From positions 341,519-405,518 of the forward strand of contig NZ_LVEN01000012.1 of NCBI RefSeq assembly GCF_001686925.1: DNA of 64,000 nt, given 5' to 3'. The notes below the pieces were generated by a model. That model was not told where the DNA came from, ran no database searches, and saw nothing but the letters and a program-made list of their open reading frames with translations. The DNA comes from Flavobacterium piscis. Its GTDB lineage: Bacteria > Bacteroidota > Bacteroidia > Flavobacteriales > Flavobacteriaceae. Positions 1 through 7,965 of the stretch are shown here, piece after piece (position 1 is the stretch's first letter; every line of letters starts with the position of its first letter). The position numbers were made by a program, and so were the translations under genes.

Positions 1-2
1 AT

Positions 3-326
3 AATATTGCCGTTGCCGAAAGAGAAAAAGCAGTTTTAAGCTTTAGACAATCGGTTCTTGTAGCGGTTAGCGAAGTATCTGATGCTTTGGTAAAAGTAGA
101 GAAATTGCAACAGCAAGAATCTTTCCTAAAAGAAAGAGTAAAAACATTACAACAAGCCATTAAAAATGCCAATTTGTTATTCAAAAATGGTATGGCTGAA
201 TATCTTGAGGTGCTTTCAGCGCAATCAAATTTACTACAAAGTGAGTTAGAATTAGCTGATATTAAAAGACAACAGCTTTCTGCCAACACCGAGTTATATC
301 GTGCATTAGGCGGCGGCTGGAGATAA
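3..326 (+). CDS. TolC-family outer membrane efflux protein, C-terminal part (5' truncated)
   Basis: Only the last 107 residues lie in the window; the reading frame is open to the left edge, so the gene begins outside. The peptide is a long amphipathic helix rich in Leu, Gln and Ala, with the pattern typical of the final helices of the TolC/NodT fold (VSEVSDALVKVE, then FKNGMAEYLEVLSAQSNLL, then ending RALGGGW). The ending A-L-G-G-G-W is characteristic of outer-membrane factors of RND efflux pumps. It would form the periplasmic tunnel and outer-membrane channel that exports drugs or metals with an inner-membrane pump and adaptor, expected just upstream. A terminator follows the stop codon. Confidence 0.85.
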   Translation, partial: NIAVAEREKAVLSFRQSVLVAVSEVSDALVKVEKLQQQESFLKERVKTLQQAIKNANLLFKNGMAEYLEVLSAQSNLLQSELELADIKRQQLSANTELYRALGGGWR

Positions 327-364
327 TACCCATTACCCGTTAATTATTTATTTTTTGAGATGAA

Positions 365-400
365 AACGCTGTGAGACTTTTAGTTTCATGGCGTTTTTTT
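365..400 (+). terminator. Rho-independent terminator after the TolC-family gene
   Basis: A hairpin with stem AACGCTGTGA / TTCATGGCGTT (two G-U pairs when read as + strand RNA) is followed by a run of seven T. It lies 39 bases after the efflux gene stop. Confidence 0.6.
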
Positions 401-409
401 ATTGTTGTC

Positions 410-679
410 ATGGCACACGGATGACACGGATTTGCTTTGCAAAAACGCGGATTTACACGGATTTTTTATTAGCAATCTTGTTATAGTGACGCAGGAAGGA
501 TCACACAAGAAACTCTGCAATCATAATCGAAGTCTGTCATCCTGAGCGTAGTCGAAGGAACGCTACGTTTTTCGAACCAATTTGTCAGTCCCTGTAAAAA
601 TGAGGGCAAAAAACAGCAAAAAAAAATCCGTGTAAATCCGCGTTTTCGCTTTAGCGAATCCGTATCATCCGTGTGCCAT
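410..679. repeat. Long inverted repeat (ACACGGAT family) with an internal REP-like palindrome
   Basis: The left arm (about 410-464) reads ATGGCACACGGATGACACGG and continues with GCGGATTTACACGG; the right arm (about 623-679) is its reverse complement with few mismatches. A third copy lies at 2147-2202. Between the arms is one copy of a REP-like unit (536-559, GTCATCCTGAGCGTAGTCGA...). This fills most of the 415-base gap between the efflux gene and the Crp-like regulator; no gene is visible in it. Confidence 0.75.
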
Positions 680-709
680 TTAACGTAATGTTATTACATT
701 TTATTTCTT

Positions 710-717
710 TACTTTTG
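710..717 (+). promoter_or_regulatory. -7 box of the Crp-like gene
   Basis: TACTTTTG matches the Bacteroidota TAnnTTTG element and lies 25 bases before the ATG at 742. No good TTTG -33 element is seen. Its position means that an upstream in-frame start at 673 would be untranscribed, supporting 742. Confidence 0.5.
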
Positions 718-741
718 ATAAGCTTAAAACACTTCAACAAA

Positions 742-1347
742 ATGTCAATCAATCAAGCAAAATACATCAACGATCTAAAAGTAAAATTCAATTACTACTC
801 TCCTATTTCTGAGAAATCGTGGCTATTAATCGAAAATAACATTGAGATAAATTCAATAAAAAAAGGAGAATTACTTTTAAGAAATGGTCAAATTGCGAAA
901 GAAATTTACTTTGTTGCTAAAGGTGCTTTACGCGCTTTTATAACCGATAAAGAAGGAAATATCTACAATAAAAACATCTTTCTCGAAGGAGATCTTGCAG
1001 GATCTACAGCTTCATTAATACAGCAAACTCCTTCTGATTTTTCTATTGAAGCGCTGGAAGATGCTGTTTTAATCAACATTAATTATAAAAAATACAGGGA
1101 ACTCATTTTTCAAAATGATGATTTAAAAAACTTCTATATTGCTTATCTCGAAAGAAATTGGGTAATCGAAAAAGAACAAAGGGAAATTTCTATAGTGATG
1201 GAAAATGCCACCGAACGATATCTGGATCTCTTAGCCAAACATCCTGATCTTGAAGAGCGAATTGCATTGCTTCATATTGCATCACATTTAGGAATCACTC
1301 CAACCCAATTAAGCCGAATCAGGAAAACACTGGAGAAAGATTTGTAA
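742..1347 (+). CDS. Crp/Fnr-family transcriptional regulator
   Basis: The protein has 201 residues. Residues about 25-120 form a cyclic-nucleotide-binding-type beta roll (KKGELLLRNGQIAKEIYFVA, then KGALRAF). The C-terminal part contains a helix-turn-helix: ATERYLDLLAKHPDL is followed by IASHLGITPTQLSRIRK, the usual HTH_Crp layout. The arginine and glutamate that bind cAMP phosphate and ribose in E. coli Crp are not evident, so the ligand is unknown. Such proteins commonly regulate an adjacent gene in flavobacteria; the acetyltransferase downstream is the obvious neighbour. The start at 742 is preferred to the in-frame codon at 673 because a TAnnTTTG box lies between them and the earlier codon falls within repeat DNA. 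Confidence 0.85.
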   Translation: MSINQAKYINDLKVKFNYYSPISEKSWLLIENNIEINSIKKGELLLRNGQIAKEIYFVAKGALRAFITDKEGNIYNKNIFLEGDLAGSTASLIQQTPSDFSIEALEDAVLININYKKYRELIFQNDDLKNFYIAYLERNWVIEKEQREISIVMENATERYLDLLAKHPDLEERIALLHIASHLGITPTQLSRIRKTLEKDL

Positions 1348-1364
1348 ATCAACATATGTAAAGG

Positions 1365-1392
1365 TTTCTTATAAAACCTAAAGTTATCTTTG
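1365..1392 (+). promoter_or_regulatory. Putative promoter of the GNAT gene
   Basis: TATCTTTG at 1385-1392 fits TAnnTTTG, with TTTC 16 bases upstream as a weak -33 box. It overlaps a possible TTG start at 1390, so the ATG at 1411 is the likely start. Confidence 0.45.
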
Positions 1393-1410
1393 TCTCTCAA
1401 TTGCATTAAA

Positions 1411-2148
1411 ATGAAAAATATAAACCTCATCCAGGACAATATTAATAACCTTACTGATTTCTGGAAAACCGTTGGAACCCCTTTCCTCTCCTATCATAAA
1501 AATGATACTTTCGAATACTGCAAAATCGAAAATTCGGGTTGGCCCAATAAATTATGGTTACGCAAAGACATTGCTAAAAAAGACTTACCGGATATTATCA
1601 AAACTATGAAATCCAATTCGGGTTTGGTTGTACCGTATTGGGATATTTTCGGAACGAAATCTTATGAAATTTTGGAAGCTTATGGTTTTGAATTAAAAAC
1701 CGGACAAGTCGCAATGGCATTAAAATTAAACGAAAAATTCAAACTTGAACATGATCTTAGCTTCAAGAAAATTGATAATGAACAAGACGCCAAAATCTGG
1801 TCAGAATTATATCCTAATGCTTTTGGTTATGTAATCAGCAAAGAAATCCTGATTCAGCATTATACAAATGTTCATTTTTATTTGGTATCTAATGAAGATC
1901 AACCTGTCGGCACTTTTATGCTTTTTCAAACCGGAAACACTATAGGAATTCATGGCGTTGGCGTAATCCCTGAAATGCGAAGAAAAGGATTTGCCGAAGA
2001 AATCATGAAATTTGCACTTAATCTTTCGATAGATTTAAAAGCTGAATATGCTTTATTGCAAGCTTCTGCAATGGGAAAAGACATTTATACCAGATTAGGT
2101 TTTGAGGATTTGTTTGTGATTAAAAATTATATTTTGAAGGCGGAGTAA
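1411..2148 (+). CDS. GNAT-family N-acetyltransferase
   Basis: The protein has 245 residues. The C-terminal half carries the GNAT core: VGTFMLFQTGNTIGIHGVGV (strands 4-5) followed by PEMRRKGFAEEIM, a form of the acetyl-CoA pyrophosphate loop R-x-x-G-x-G/A, and then ALLQASAMGKDIYTRLGFED near the C-terminus. The N-terminal part (about 1-120) resembles the first half of duplicated GNAT proteins and may be a degenerate copy. It transfers an acetyl group from acetyl-CoA to an unknown amine, in the cytoplasm. It follows the Crp-like regulator by 63 bases but has its own promoter-like box. The ATG at 1411 is chosen over the TTG at 1390, which lies in that box. Confidence 0.8.
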   Translation: MKNINLIQDNINNLTDFWKTVGTPFLSYHKNDTFEYCKIENSGWPNKLWLRKDIAKKDLPDIIKTMKSNSGLVVPYWDIFGTKSYEILEAYGFELKTGQVAMALKLNEKFKLEHDLSFKKIDNEQDAKIWSELYPNAFGYVISKEILIQHYTNVHFYLVSNEDQPVGTFMLFQTGNTIGIHGVGVIPEMRRKGFAEEIMKFALNLSIDLKAEYALLQASAMGKDIYTRLGFEDLFVIKNYILKAE

Positions 2149-2502
2149 TGGCACACGGATGAGACGGATTTGCTTCGCAAAAGCGCGGATTTACACGGGT
2201 TTCTCTATACTTTTTATTCTTCTTTTTTTACTCTCATTTTATGTCTTCCTGAGCGAAGTCGAAGGACATAAGTAACTCGATAAAGATTAGCGATTTTGAT
2301 TATAGAGTTTCTTTGCGATCCTTCGACTTCGCTCAGGATGACAAACTGTATGGAAAAACTCTGTCAAAAAAAATCGATATTCTATTCTCTTTACTCTATT
2401 CTCTTTATTCTATCCTCTTTATTCTATTCTCTTTATTATATATTCTACATTCTTCACTCTCAAAAAAAATCTAAAATCTAAAATCTAAAATCTAAAATCC
2501 CC
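2147..2502. repeat. Intergenic repeat cluster after the GNAT gene
   Basis: A third copy of the ACACGGAT-type repeat begins at the GNAT stop codon (2147-2202). Two REP-like units follow in opposite orientation (2243-2266 and 2319-2342, the second reading CCTTCGACTTCGCTCAGGAT). A pyrimidine-rich tract built of TTCTATTCTCTT-like units occupies 2382-2450, and four tandem heptamers TCTAAAA occupy about 2469-2500. No convincing gene is present; an open frame of 61 codons here is made of repeat sequence. Confidence 0.75.
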
Positions 2503-2564
2503 ACTTTGTCCTAAATGACCTTAAAATAGTCGTAAATAACTATTCGATAAAAAAATAACATTTG

Positions 2565-2572
2565 TAAGTTTG
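2565..2572 (+). promoter_or_regulatory. -7 box of the DoxX-like gene group
   Basis: TAAGTTTG matches TAnnTTTG, 37 bases before the ATG at 2610; a poor -33 candidate (TTCG) lies 18 bases upstream. It may drive the run of small genes to 4673. Confidence 0.4.
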
Positions 2573-2609
2573 TAATACATTAACTGATAACCACTTAAAA
2601 AACAAACCT

Positions 2610-2990
2610 ATGAAAAAAGCAAAAATTATTTTTTGGATTACTACTATTATTATTTTTTTATTTGAAGGTGTTATGCCGGCATTAACTTCTCAGTCTGAGA
2701 TGGCAAAAGAAGGACTCAAACATTTGGGATATCCGGAATATTTTGGGGTTGCTTTAGTTATCTTTAAAATATTAGGTGTTTTGGCATTGGTGATTCCGCA
2801 AGTTCCCAAAAATGTAAAAGAGTGGGCTTATGCCGGATTTGGTTTCGATTTTATATTTGCTTCTATAAGTCATTTTGCAGTTGACGGAGTTGGTTTTCAA
2901 TCCTTTTTCCCGTTGATATTTTTAGTAATCCTTGCAATTTCATATCATTATTACCACAAAATCGAACGATATAAAAATATCGCTTTATAA
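2610..2990 (+). CDS. DoxX-like family membrane protein
   Basis: The 126-residue protein has four hydrophobic segments (about 5-22, 45-62, 70-90 and 97-115). The sequence between them (LKHLGYPEYFGVALVIFKIL, then VIPQVPKNVKEWAYAGFGFD) is typical of the DoxX-like/DUF417-type small inner-membrane proteins seen in Flavobacterium. The biochemical role of this family is not known; relatives have been tied to quinone or thiosulfate metabolism only in distant organisms. It heads a same-strand run of five small genes with short gaps (9, 73, 11 and 27 bases), which may be an operon. Confidence 0.8.
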   Translation: MKKAKIIFWITTIIIFLFEGVMPALTSQSEMAKEGLKHLGYPEYFGVALVIFKILGVLALVIPQVPKNVKEWAYAGFGFDFIFASISHFAVDGVGFQSFFPLIFLVILAISYHYYHKIERYKNIAL

Positions 2991-2999
2991 TCAGAAATA

Positions 3000-3209
3000 A
3001 TGATCGAAGTTTTTAAAACAAATGTTCAGAAAGTGGAACAATCAGAAATGATTGTCGAAAAACTTTTGAAACACTTTCCAAACAGCGCTATTAATTTTGA
3101 TTTGGAAGATTGTGATAAAATTTTAAGAATTCATAGTTTATCGATTTCAAGCAGAAAAATTATTGCAATTCTTAAAGCGAACGGTTTCTATTGCGAAGTT
3201 CTTACCTAA
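3000..3209 (+). CDS. Small HMA-fold-like protein of unknown function
   Basis: The protein has 69 residues and begins 9 bases after the DoxX-like stop. The order of predicted elements (IEVFKTNV strand, QSEMIVEKLLKHF helix, AINFDLEDCDKILRIH strands, SISSRKIIAILKANGF helix, CEVLT strand) matches the beta-alpha-beta-beta-alpha-beta fold of heavy-metal-associated domains. The metal-binding CxxC motif is missing, so it is probably not a metal chaperone. Function unknown. Confidence 0.65.
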   Translation: MIEVFKTNVQKVEQSEMIVEKLLKHFPNSAINFDLEDCDKILRIHSLSISSRKIIAILKANGFYCEVLT

Positions 3210-3282
3210 GAAACAAACACAATAATCTGATTTTTAAATAACTAAATTTAAATTTATAGTATTAATTATAAAATCAAAAAAC

Positions 3283-3660
3283 ATGAATTTACCATCAGGA
3301 CATCAGACTATAATGCCTTATTTAATTTTAAAAGGCGCCTCTCGATTTATTGATTTCTGCAAAAAAGTTTTTGACGCAAAAGATTCTAATCAGCAAGTTT
3401 TACGAGATGACGGGACTGTTATGCATGCTGAAATTATAGTCAACGGAAGCACCATTATGGTGACAGATGAAACTAAAGACTGGTCGCAACAAAACGCAAA
3501 TTTATTTGTTTATGTTCCTGATGCTGACGAAACGTATCAAAAAGCACTGGATAATGGCGCGACAAGTCTAATGGGGCTAAGCGATCAGGATTATGGCAGA
3601 ACTTGCGGGGTCACGGATCCTTTTGGTAATATCTGGTGGATTACCTCTGTTAAACAGTAA
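3283..3660 (+). CDS. VOC-family (glyoxalase/PhnB-like) protein
   Basis: The 125-residue protein shows the PhnB-like VOC pattern: MPYLILKGASRFIDFCKKVF at the start, then VMHAEIIVNGSTIMVTDE in the middle, and DQDYGRTCGVTDPFGNIWWI at the end. The DPFGNIW ending is the usual signature of the second beta-alpha-beta-beta-beta module. VOC proteins of this type bind a metal or a small aromatic or electrophilic ligand; the substrate cannot be told from sequence. The gene is 11 bases from the next one (DinB-like), which suggests co-transcription. Confidence 0.85.
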   Translation: MNLPSGHQTIMPYLILKGASRFIDFCKKVFDAKDSNQQVLRDDGTVMHAEIIVNGSTIMVTDETKDWSQQNANLFVYVPDADETYQKALDNGATSLMGLSDQDYGRTCGVTDPFGNIWWITSVKQ

Positions 3661-3671
3661 ATAACAACACG

Positions 3672-4181
3672 ATGAAAACAGCACTTCAAAAAAATATTGT
3701 TGACACCTTTAAAAAATTTAACGAAACGCTTTCCTCCTTTTCCGAAGAAGAAATTAATACCGTTCCGTATAAAGGTAGCTGGACACCTGGTCAGGTAGTG
3801 CAGCATATCATCCTGGGCAATTCCGGTTATCCTGAATTATTTGCAGGAAAAACAAAAGCTACTATTCGTAAATACGACGAACATGTAAAAGAACTCGAAG
3901 CCATTTTTTTGAATTTCAGTATCAAAATGGATTCACCGGATTTTTTACAACCCGAAGTAAAAAACTACAATAAAAACTCGTTGACTTTATCTTTGCTTAA
4001 AATAGAATCTGATTTATTAAACGCTTCCGAAAATTATGACTTAACATTAACTTGTCTGGATTTTCAGATTCCGGGGTTTGAAAATTTCACGATCTATGAA
4101 TGGATTAATTTTGCACTTGTACATTCTCAAAGACACATTCATCAACTGCAAAAAATTTCAAATTATATAACGACATTATAA
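3672..4181 (+). CDS. DinB-like superfamily protein
   Basis: The 169-residue protein has the four-helix layout of the DinB/DfsB fold. Three histidines are placed as in the metal-binding site of the family: VVQHIILG near residue 46 and VHSQRHIHQLQKI near the C-terminus. Other hallmarks are SWTPGQVVQHI after the first helix and YEWINFALVHSQRH. Members are metal-dependent thiol transferases or proteins of unknown activity; the real substrate here is unknown. It lies in the run of small genes 2610-4673. Confidence 0.8.
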   Translation: MKTALQKNIVDTFKKFNETLSSFSEEEINTVPYKGSWTPGQVVQHIILGNSGYPELFAGKTKATIRKYDEHVKELEAIFLNFSIKMDSPDFLQPEVKNYNKNSLTLSLLKIESDLLNASENYDLTLTCLDFQIPGFENFTIYEWINFALVHSQRHIHQLQKISNYITTL

Positions 4182-4208
4182 TTATAAAAACGCAATATTT
4201 TTATTGAT

Positions 4209-4673
4209 ATGAAATCAAAATCAGGAACTATTTTTTTATCCGGATTAATCGCAGGAACACTAGATATTCTTGCAGCAGTTATAATTTATGCTGTAGTACT
4301 GGAAAAAACAACTGCCATCAAAATTCTTCAGTCTATTGCAAGTGGCGTGTTTAAGAAAGAAGCCTATACCGGAGGACCGCAAATGGCCTGGTACGGACTT
4401 GGACTTCATTATCTGATTGCTTTTATTTTTGCCTGGTTTTATTTTATAATATATCCGTATTTGCCATTTCTTAAAAAAAACGTGATCCTTTCGGGAATTT
4501 TGTACGGCATATTTGTGTGGATTATAATGAATCTTATTGTGCTTCCAATCGTATTTCCTCTGTTACCTGAAAAGCACTTCGATTTTCCGTTGCTCTTATC
4601 GATATTAATTTTGATAGTATGTATTGGGCTTCCGATTGCCTCGATTACAAGAAAGTATTATTCTTTTCGTTAA
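4209..4673 (+). CDS. DUF1440/YagU-like inner membrane protein
   Basis: The 154-residue protein has four membrane segments (about 8-28, 65-85, 92-115 and 125-148). The motif LSGLIAGTLDILAAVI at the N-terminus and YGIFVWIIMNLIVLPI in the third segment agree with the YagU/DUF1440 family of bacterial inner-membrane proteins, one of which is linked to acid tolerance in E. coli. The substrate or role here is unknown. Repeat DNA (CAGTNN units) starts immediately after its stop. Confidence 0.65.
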   Translation: MKSKSGTIFLSGLIAGTLDILAAVIIYAVVLEKTTAIKILQSIASGVFKKEAYTGGPQMAWYGLGLHYLIAFIFAWFYFIIYPYLPFLKKNVILSGILYGIFVWIIMNLIVLPIVFPLLPEKHFDFPLLLSILILIVCIGLPIASITRKYYSFR

Positions 4674-4674
4674 A

Positions 4675-4742
4675 GTCGCGATTTTTAGTCGCAGTCGCAG
4701 TCTCACTTTTCAGTGGCAGTTTTCAGTCGCAGTCGCAGTATA
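4675..4742. repeat. Degenerate CAGTNN hexamer array
   Basis: Starting one base after the stop at 4673, the DNA is built of CAGTCG, CAGTCT, CAGTGG, CAGTTTT and CAGTAT units. It resembles in design the CAATNN arrays near 18 and 19.4 kb. It codes for nothing recognisable. Confidence 0.7.
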
Positions 4743-4841
4743 CGGAGTAAATTTAATATTTAAAAAAATCTCATTTTCAGCTGCAGTAAGAACTGAAAAC
4801 CGGGACTGTATCCTTAGTAGCAGTCTTGCCCACAGTTCAAA

Positions 4842-4896
4842 CAAAAAAATCCCGGTTTCCAGTTTACATTAAACCTGTAAACTGAAAACCGGGATT
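4842..4896 (-). terminator. Strong terminator of the DUF1328 gene
   Basis: Read on the minus strand, AATCCCGGTTTTCAGTTTAC pairs with a near-complementary arm ending in CCGGGATT and is followed by TTTTTTTG. A 21-base piece of one arm (4880-4900) is duplicated at 4791-4811 with one change. Confidence 0.85.
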
Positions 4897-4912
4897 GTAT
4901 ACTTCCTTATTA

Positions 4913-5074
4913 CTAAACGTTTCGTCTTCCTGTAATTAATGAAATTACGAATAATACCAAAAATATAAAGAATAAAACTTTTGCAATGCTAGCTGCTCCG
5001 GCGGCAATTCCGCCAAAACCAAAAATTCCTGCTATAATAGCTAGAATAATAAATGTAACTGTCCAACGTAACAT
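4913..5074 (-). CDS. DUF1328 (YtjA-type) small membrane protein
   Basis: This 53-residue gene is easily missed because of its size. The product begins [20 protein letters not shown], continues with [20 protein letters not shown] and ends SLITGRR, which is the DUF1328/YtjA family pattern of two short membrane helices joined by a glycine/alanine-rich turn and closed by a basic tail. Its function is unknown; such proteins are often stress-induced. It is monocistronic, with a strong terminator immediately downstream, and is transcribed toward the DUF1440-like gene. Confidence 0.9.
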   Translation of the reverse strand: MLRWTVTFIILAIIAGIFGFGGIAAGAASIAKVLFFIFLVLFVISLITGRRNV

Positions 5075-5338
5075 AATCTTAGTTATTTAATTAATAAATG
5101 ACATTTTACTATATAAAATGTTTGTTTATTCAAAGATCAATAATTCGTACAAAATGCTTTAACTCTAAACGTTAATTTTGTATCGCAATCAACTATAAAT
5201 CAGATTTTTGACTTACTTTTATAATTCTCTAATTCTGTTACAAAATTCCCACATAAATGCTTTTGAGTTAATTTTTTGCTCGATTGGATTAATCGGGCCT
5301 TGGGGCTTAAAGTAATTTTAGATAAATATTTAAAAGAT

Positions 5339-5440
5339 ATGAAAGTAGCTCAGCAACGGCCAAATTCATATTCTTATATCTACCAAAGTGACTTATTAAC
5401 TGAACTAAAACAGAATCCCAATGAAAACGATATCAAATAA
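5339..5440 (+). CDS. Possible 33-residue upstream reading frame overlapping the glycosyltransferase start
   Basis: ATG at 5339 opens a frame of 33 codons (start MKVAQQRPNSYSYIYQSD) that ends at 5440, 17 bases inside the next gene and in another frame. The upstream sequence in this frame is open for about 22 more codons without a good start. Codon use looks ordinary for this genome, so it may be a true short gene or a remnant. Translational coupling to the glycosyltransferase is possible but unproven. No family recognised. Confidence 0.3.
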   Translation: MKVAQQRPNSYSYIYQSDLLTELKQNPNENDIK

Positions 5441-7697
5441 ATCTAAAATAGTTTTTCTATCTACATTTCCACCAACACAATGCGGAATCGCTACTTATAC
5501 ACAAGACACTATAAAAGGAATAACGGACGTTTTTGGTAAATCAATTACTTGCGAAATTTGCGAATTAGTAAAAGAACCAAAAGAGAACCCTACTCAGGCT
5601 TATACATTAAATACAAAAAACAAAGAGGAATATACGAAAGTTGCTCTTGAAATTAATAAGGATAAGGCGGTAAAATTGGTTCATATTCAGCATGAATTTG
5701 GTTTGTTTGATGGAAATTACGGAGACTATTTATTAGATTTTTTGAATGAGGTAAAAAAACCTTTAACTTACACATTTCACAGTGTGATCCAAAATCCTAA
5801 TAAAGAATTAAAAACATTTGTAAAACTGCTGCTTTCTTATAGCAATTCGGTTTTTGTGATGACCAATAAGTCAAAAGAAATTTTGATGAGAGACTATGAC
5901 ATCGCCGAAGACATTATTACTTGTGTGCCACACGGAACTCATATTGTAATTTACGAAGCGCCACAACAAGCCAAAGAAAAATTCAATATTCAGGACCGAA
6001 AAGTACTGGCTACGTTTGGTCTTTTAGGAGAAGGAAAAAATATTGAAACAGGCTTAAAAGCCCTTCCTAAAATTATTGAAAACACACCAAATGCATTATA
6101 TCTAATCATTGGCAAAACACACCCAAATTTAATAATTGATGGTGTTGACGCGTACCGTGATAAACTCGAAGGCATTGTTGCCGATTTAAATTTACAGAAT
6201 CACGTACGTTTTGTAAATGAATATTTAGATACTAATGAACTTTTAGATTATTTAAAAGCTGCAGATATTTACATGTTCACTTCAAAGGATCCAAATCAGG
6301 CAGTGAGCGGCACTTTTGCGTATGCAATGAGTTGCGCTTGTCCTATCGTAGCATCAAAAATTCCGCATACTTTAGAAGTTTTAACTCCTGATTCCGGAAT
6401 ATTGGTAGATATTGGAGAAGTAGATCAATTTGCTGATGCAGCGATTAAATTACTTTCTAATGATGATTTAAGAGAAGAAATGGGAATTAATGCATTTAGA
6501 AAAACCAGAGCGTCATCCTGGGAAAATGTGGCCATTACTCATATGAACACTTACAAACAATTAATTGACAATCCGGCAGAAATAAAATTCAGCTATCCAT
6601 CAATTCAGTTAGGACACATCAAAAAAATGACTACTGACCTGGGTATTATCCAGTTTAGCAAAATTTCGATCCCGGATTTAGAGTCAGGATATACATTAGA
6701 TGATAATGCACGTGCATTAATTGCCATTTGCATGCATTACAAACTTACTCAGGACAAAGAAGATTTAGCCTATATCTTAATTTATTTAGACTTTATTATT
6801 CGCTGCCAGCAGCCAAAAGGAAACTTTATCAATTATGTCGATCAGGAAAATCGCGAGCATATTGAACAAAATGCCGAAGTAAACCTGGAAGATTCTAATG
6901 CAAGAGCAATCTGGGCTTTAGGAACTGTAGTGGCCAACAAAGAAATCTTACCTGAAACTATTATTAAAAAAGCTTCGCAATGTTTATTAAACTCATTAAA
7001 ATGGGCCGAAAGTATTCAATCGCCTCGTTCTATTGGTTTTGCAACAAAAGGATTATACTTATACCATACTGCTGTTCCTAACTTATATGTAGCGGCAATT
7101 ATCAATAAACTGAATGCTAAATTGCTTTCTAATTATGAAATTCACGCCTCACACGATTGGAAATGGTTTGAAAATTACATGACTTACGGAAATGGAATTT
7201 TACCGGAATCTATGCTTTTTGCTTTTTTAACAACCAATAAACCTATTTATAAAAAAGTAGCTTTAGATTCTCTTGACTTTTTAATGTCGAAAATGTTTAA
7301 AGATAAAAACTTTAAAGTTATTTCTAATAATGGATGGCTGCACAGAGATTCGCAAGAACAAGTACACGAGTACGGAGAACAACCTATAGATGTTGCTTAC
7401 ACGATTCATACCCTGAATTCATTTTACAGTGCTTTTGGTACTCCTGAGTACAAGCAAAAAATGAAACTGGCTTTTAACTGGTTTTTAGGAAAAAATCATT
7501 TGGGGGAAATTATGTACAATCCAATTAGCGGCGGTGGTTACGACGGACTCGAAAAAGAAAATGTCAACTTAAATCAAGGAGCTGAATCAACGGTTTGCTT
7601 TTTAACTGCCAGATTATTAATGGAAAACCTTAAACAATCCGAAATAAAAGTGATTCCGCTAATGAAAGCTAAAGCCGGAATTGCAATCAATTCATAA
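5421..7697 (+). CDS. GT4-like glycosyltransferase with C-terminal alpha/alpha-barrel domain
   Basis: The protein has 758 residues. Residues 1-390 form a GT-B glycosyltransferase: STFPPTQCGIATYTQDTI at the N-terminus (acceptor-side glycine loop), VHIQHEFGLFDG, then FGLLGEGKNIETGLKALPKI and LYLIIGKTHP in the donor domain. Residues about 400-745 form an alpha/alpha-toroid domain (LDDNARALIAICMHY, NYVDQENREHIEQNAE, DSNARAIWALGTVV) like that of glycosidases or phosphorylases. The EX7E motif expected in GT4 enzymes is replaced by DPNQAVSGTFAYAM (about 290-303), a form known in a subgroup of two-domain enzymes. Sugar donor and acceptor are unknown; a role in an intracellular or envelope oligosaccharide is likely. 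It ends with a terminator and appears monocistronic. Confidence 0.8.
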   Translation: MKTISNKSKIVFLSTFPPTQCGIATYTQDTIKGITDVFGKSITCEICELVKEPKENPTQAYTLNTKNKEEYTKVALEINKDKAVKLVHIQHEFGLFDGNYGDYLLDFLNEVKKPLTYTFHSVIQNPNKELKTFVKLLLSYSNSVFVMTNKSKEILMRDYDIAEDIITCVPHGTHIVIYEAPQQAKEKFNIQDRKVLATFGLLGEGKNIETGLKALPKIIENTPNALYLIIGKTHPNLIIDGVDAYRDKLEGIVADLNLQNHVRFVNEYLDTNELLDYLKAADIYMFTSKDPNQAVSGTFAYAMSCACPIVASKIPHTLEVLTPDSGILVDIGEVDQFADAAIKLLSNDDLREEMGINAFRKTRASSWENVAITHMNTYKQLIDNPAEIKFSYPSIQLGHIKKMTTDLGIIQFSKISIPDLESGYTLDDNARALIAICMHYKLTQDKEDLAYILIYLDFIIRCQQPKGNFINYVDQENREHIEQNAEVNLEDSNARAIWALGTVVANKEILPETIIKKASQCLLNSLKWAESIQSPRSIGFATKGLYLYHTAVPNLYVAAIINKLNAKLLSNYEIHASHDWKWFENYMTYGNGILPESMLFAFLTTNKPIYKKVALDSLDFLMSKMFKDKNFKVISNNGWLHRDSQEQVHEYGEQPIDVAYTIHTLNSFYSAFGTPEYKQKMKLAFNWFLGKNHLGEIMYNPISGGGYDGLEKENVNLNQGAESTVCFLTARLLMENLKQSEIKVIPLMKAKAGIAINS

Positions 7698-7740
7698 TTG
7701 AATTACAATATATTCTAACTAAATATACTATTGAACCCAA

Positions 7741-7766
7741 AATCCCTTTTTATAAAGGGATTTTTT
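7741..7766 (+). terminator. Terminator of the glycosyltransferase gene
   Basis: Perfect 9-bp stem AATCCCTTT / AAAGGGATT with a short loop, followed by TTTTG, 43 bases after the stop. Confidence 0.85.
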
Positions 7767-7965
7767 GTTTTTTAACATTTTTACCGCAACGTAACTTTAT
7801 ATTAATTATTGTGTTGCATTATGTTAATTATATAAACTTCTAAAAAAGTTGTGTAAGATTTTTTCTGTACTTCTAAAGTAATTTTAAGTTATCATAATCA
7901 AGGGGTACACTACCCCATAAACAGTTGATTTTCATGCATTAGCATTAACTTAAAAATATAGTATT

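Noticed and set aside
536..559. REP-like units considered as insertion-sequence ends
   Set aside because: Units occur singly or in pairs at seven places without a transposase or target duplication between them; they fit a dispersed palindromic repeat better.
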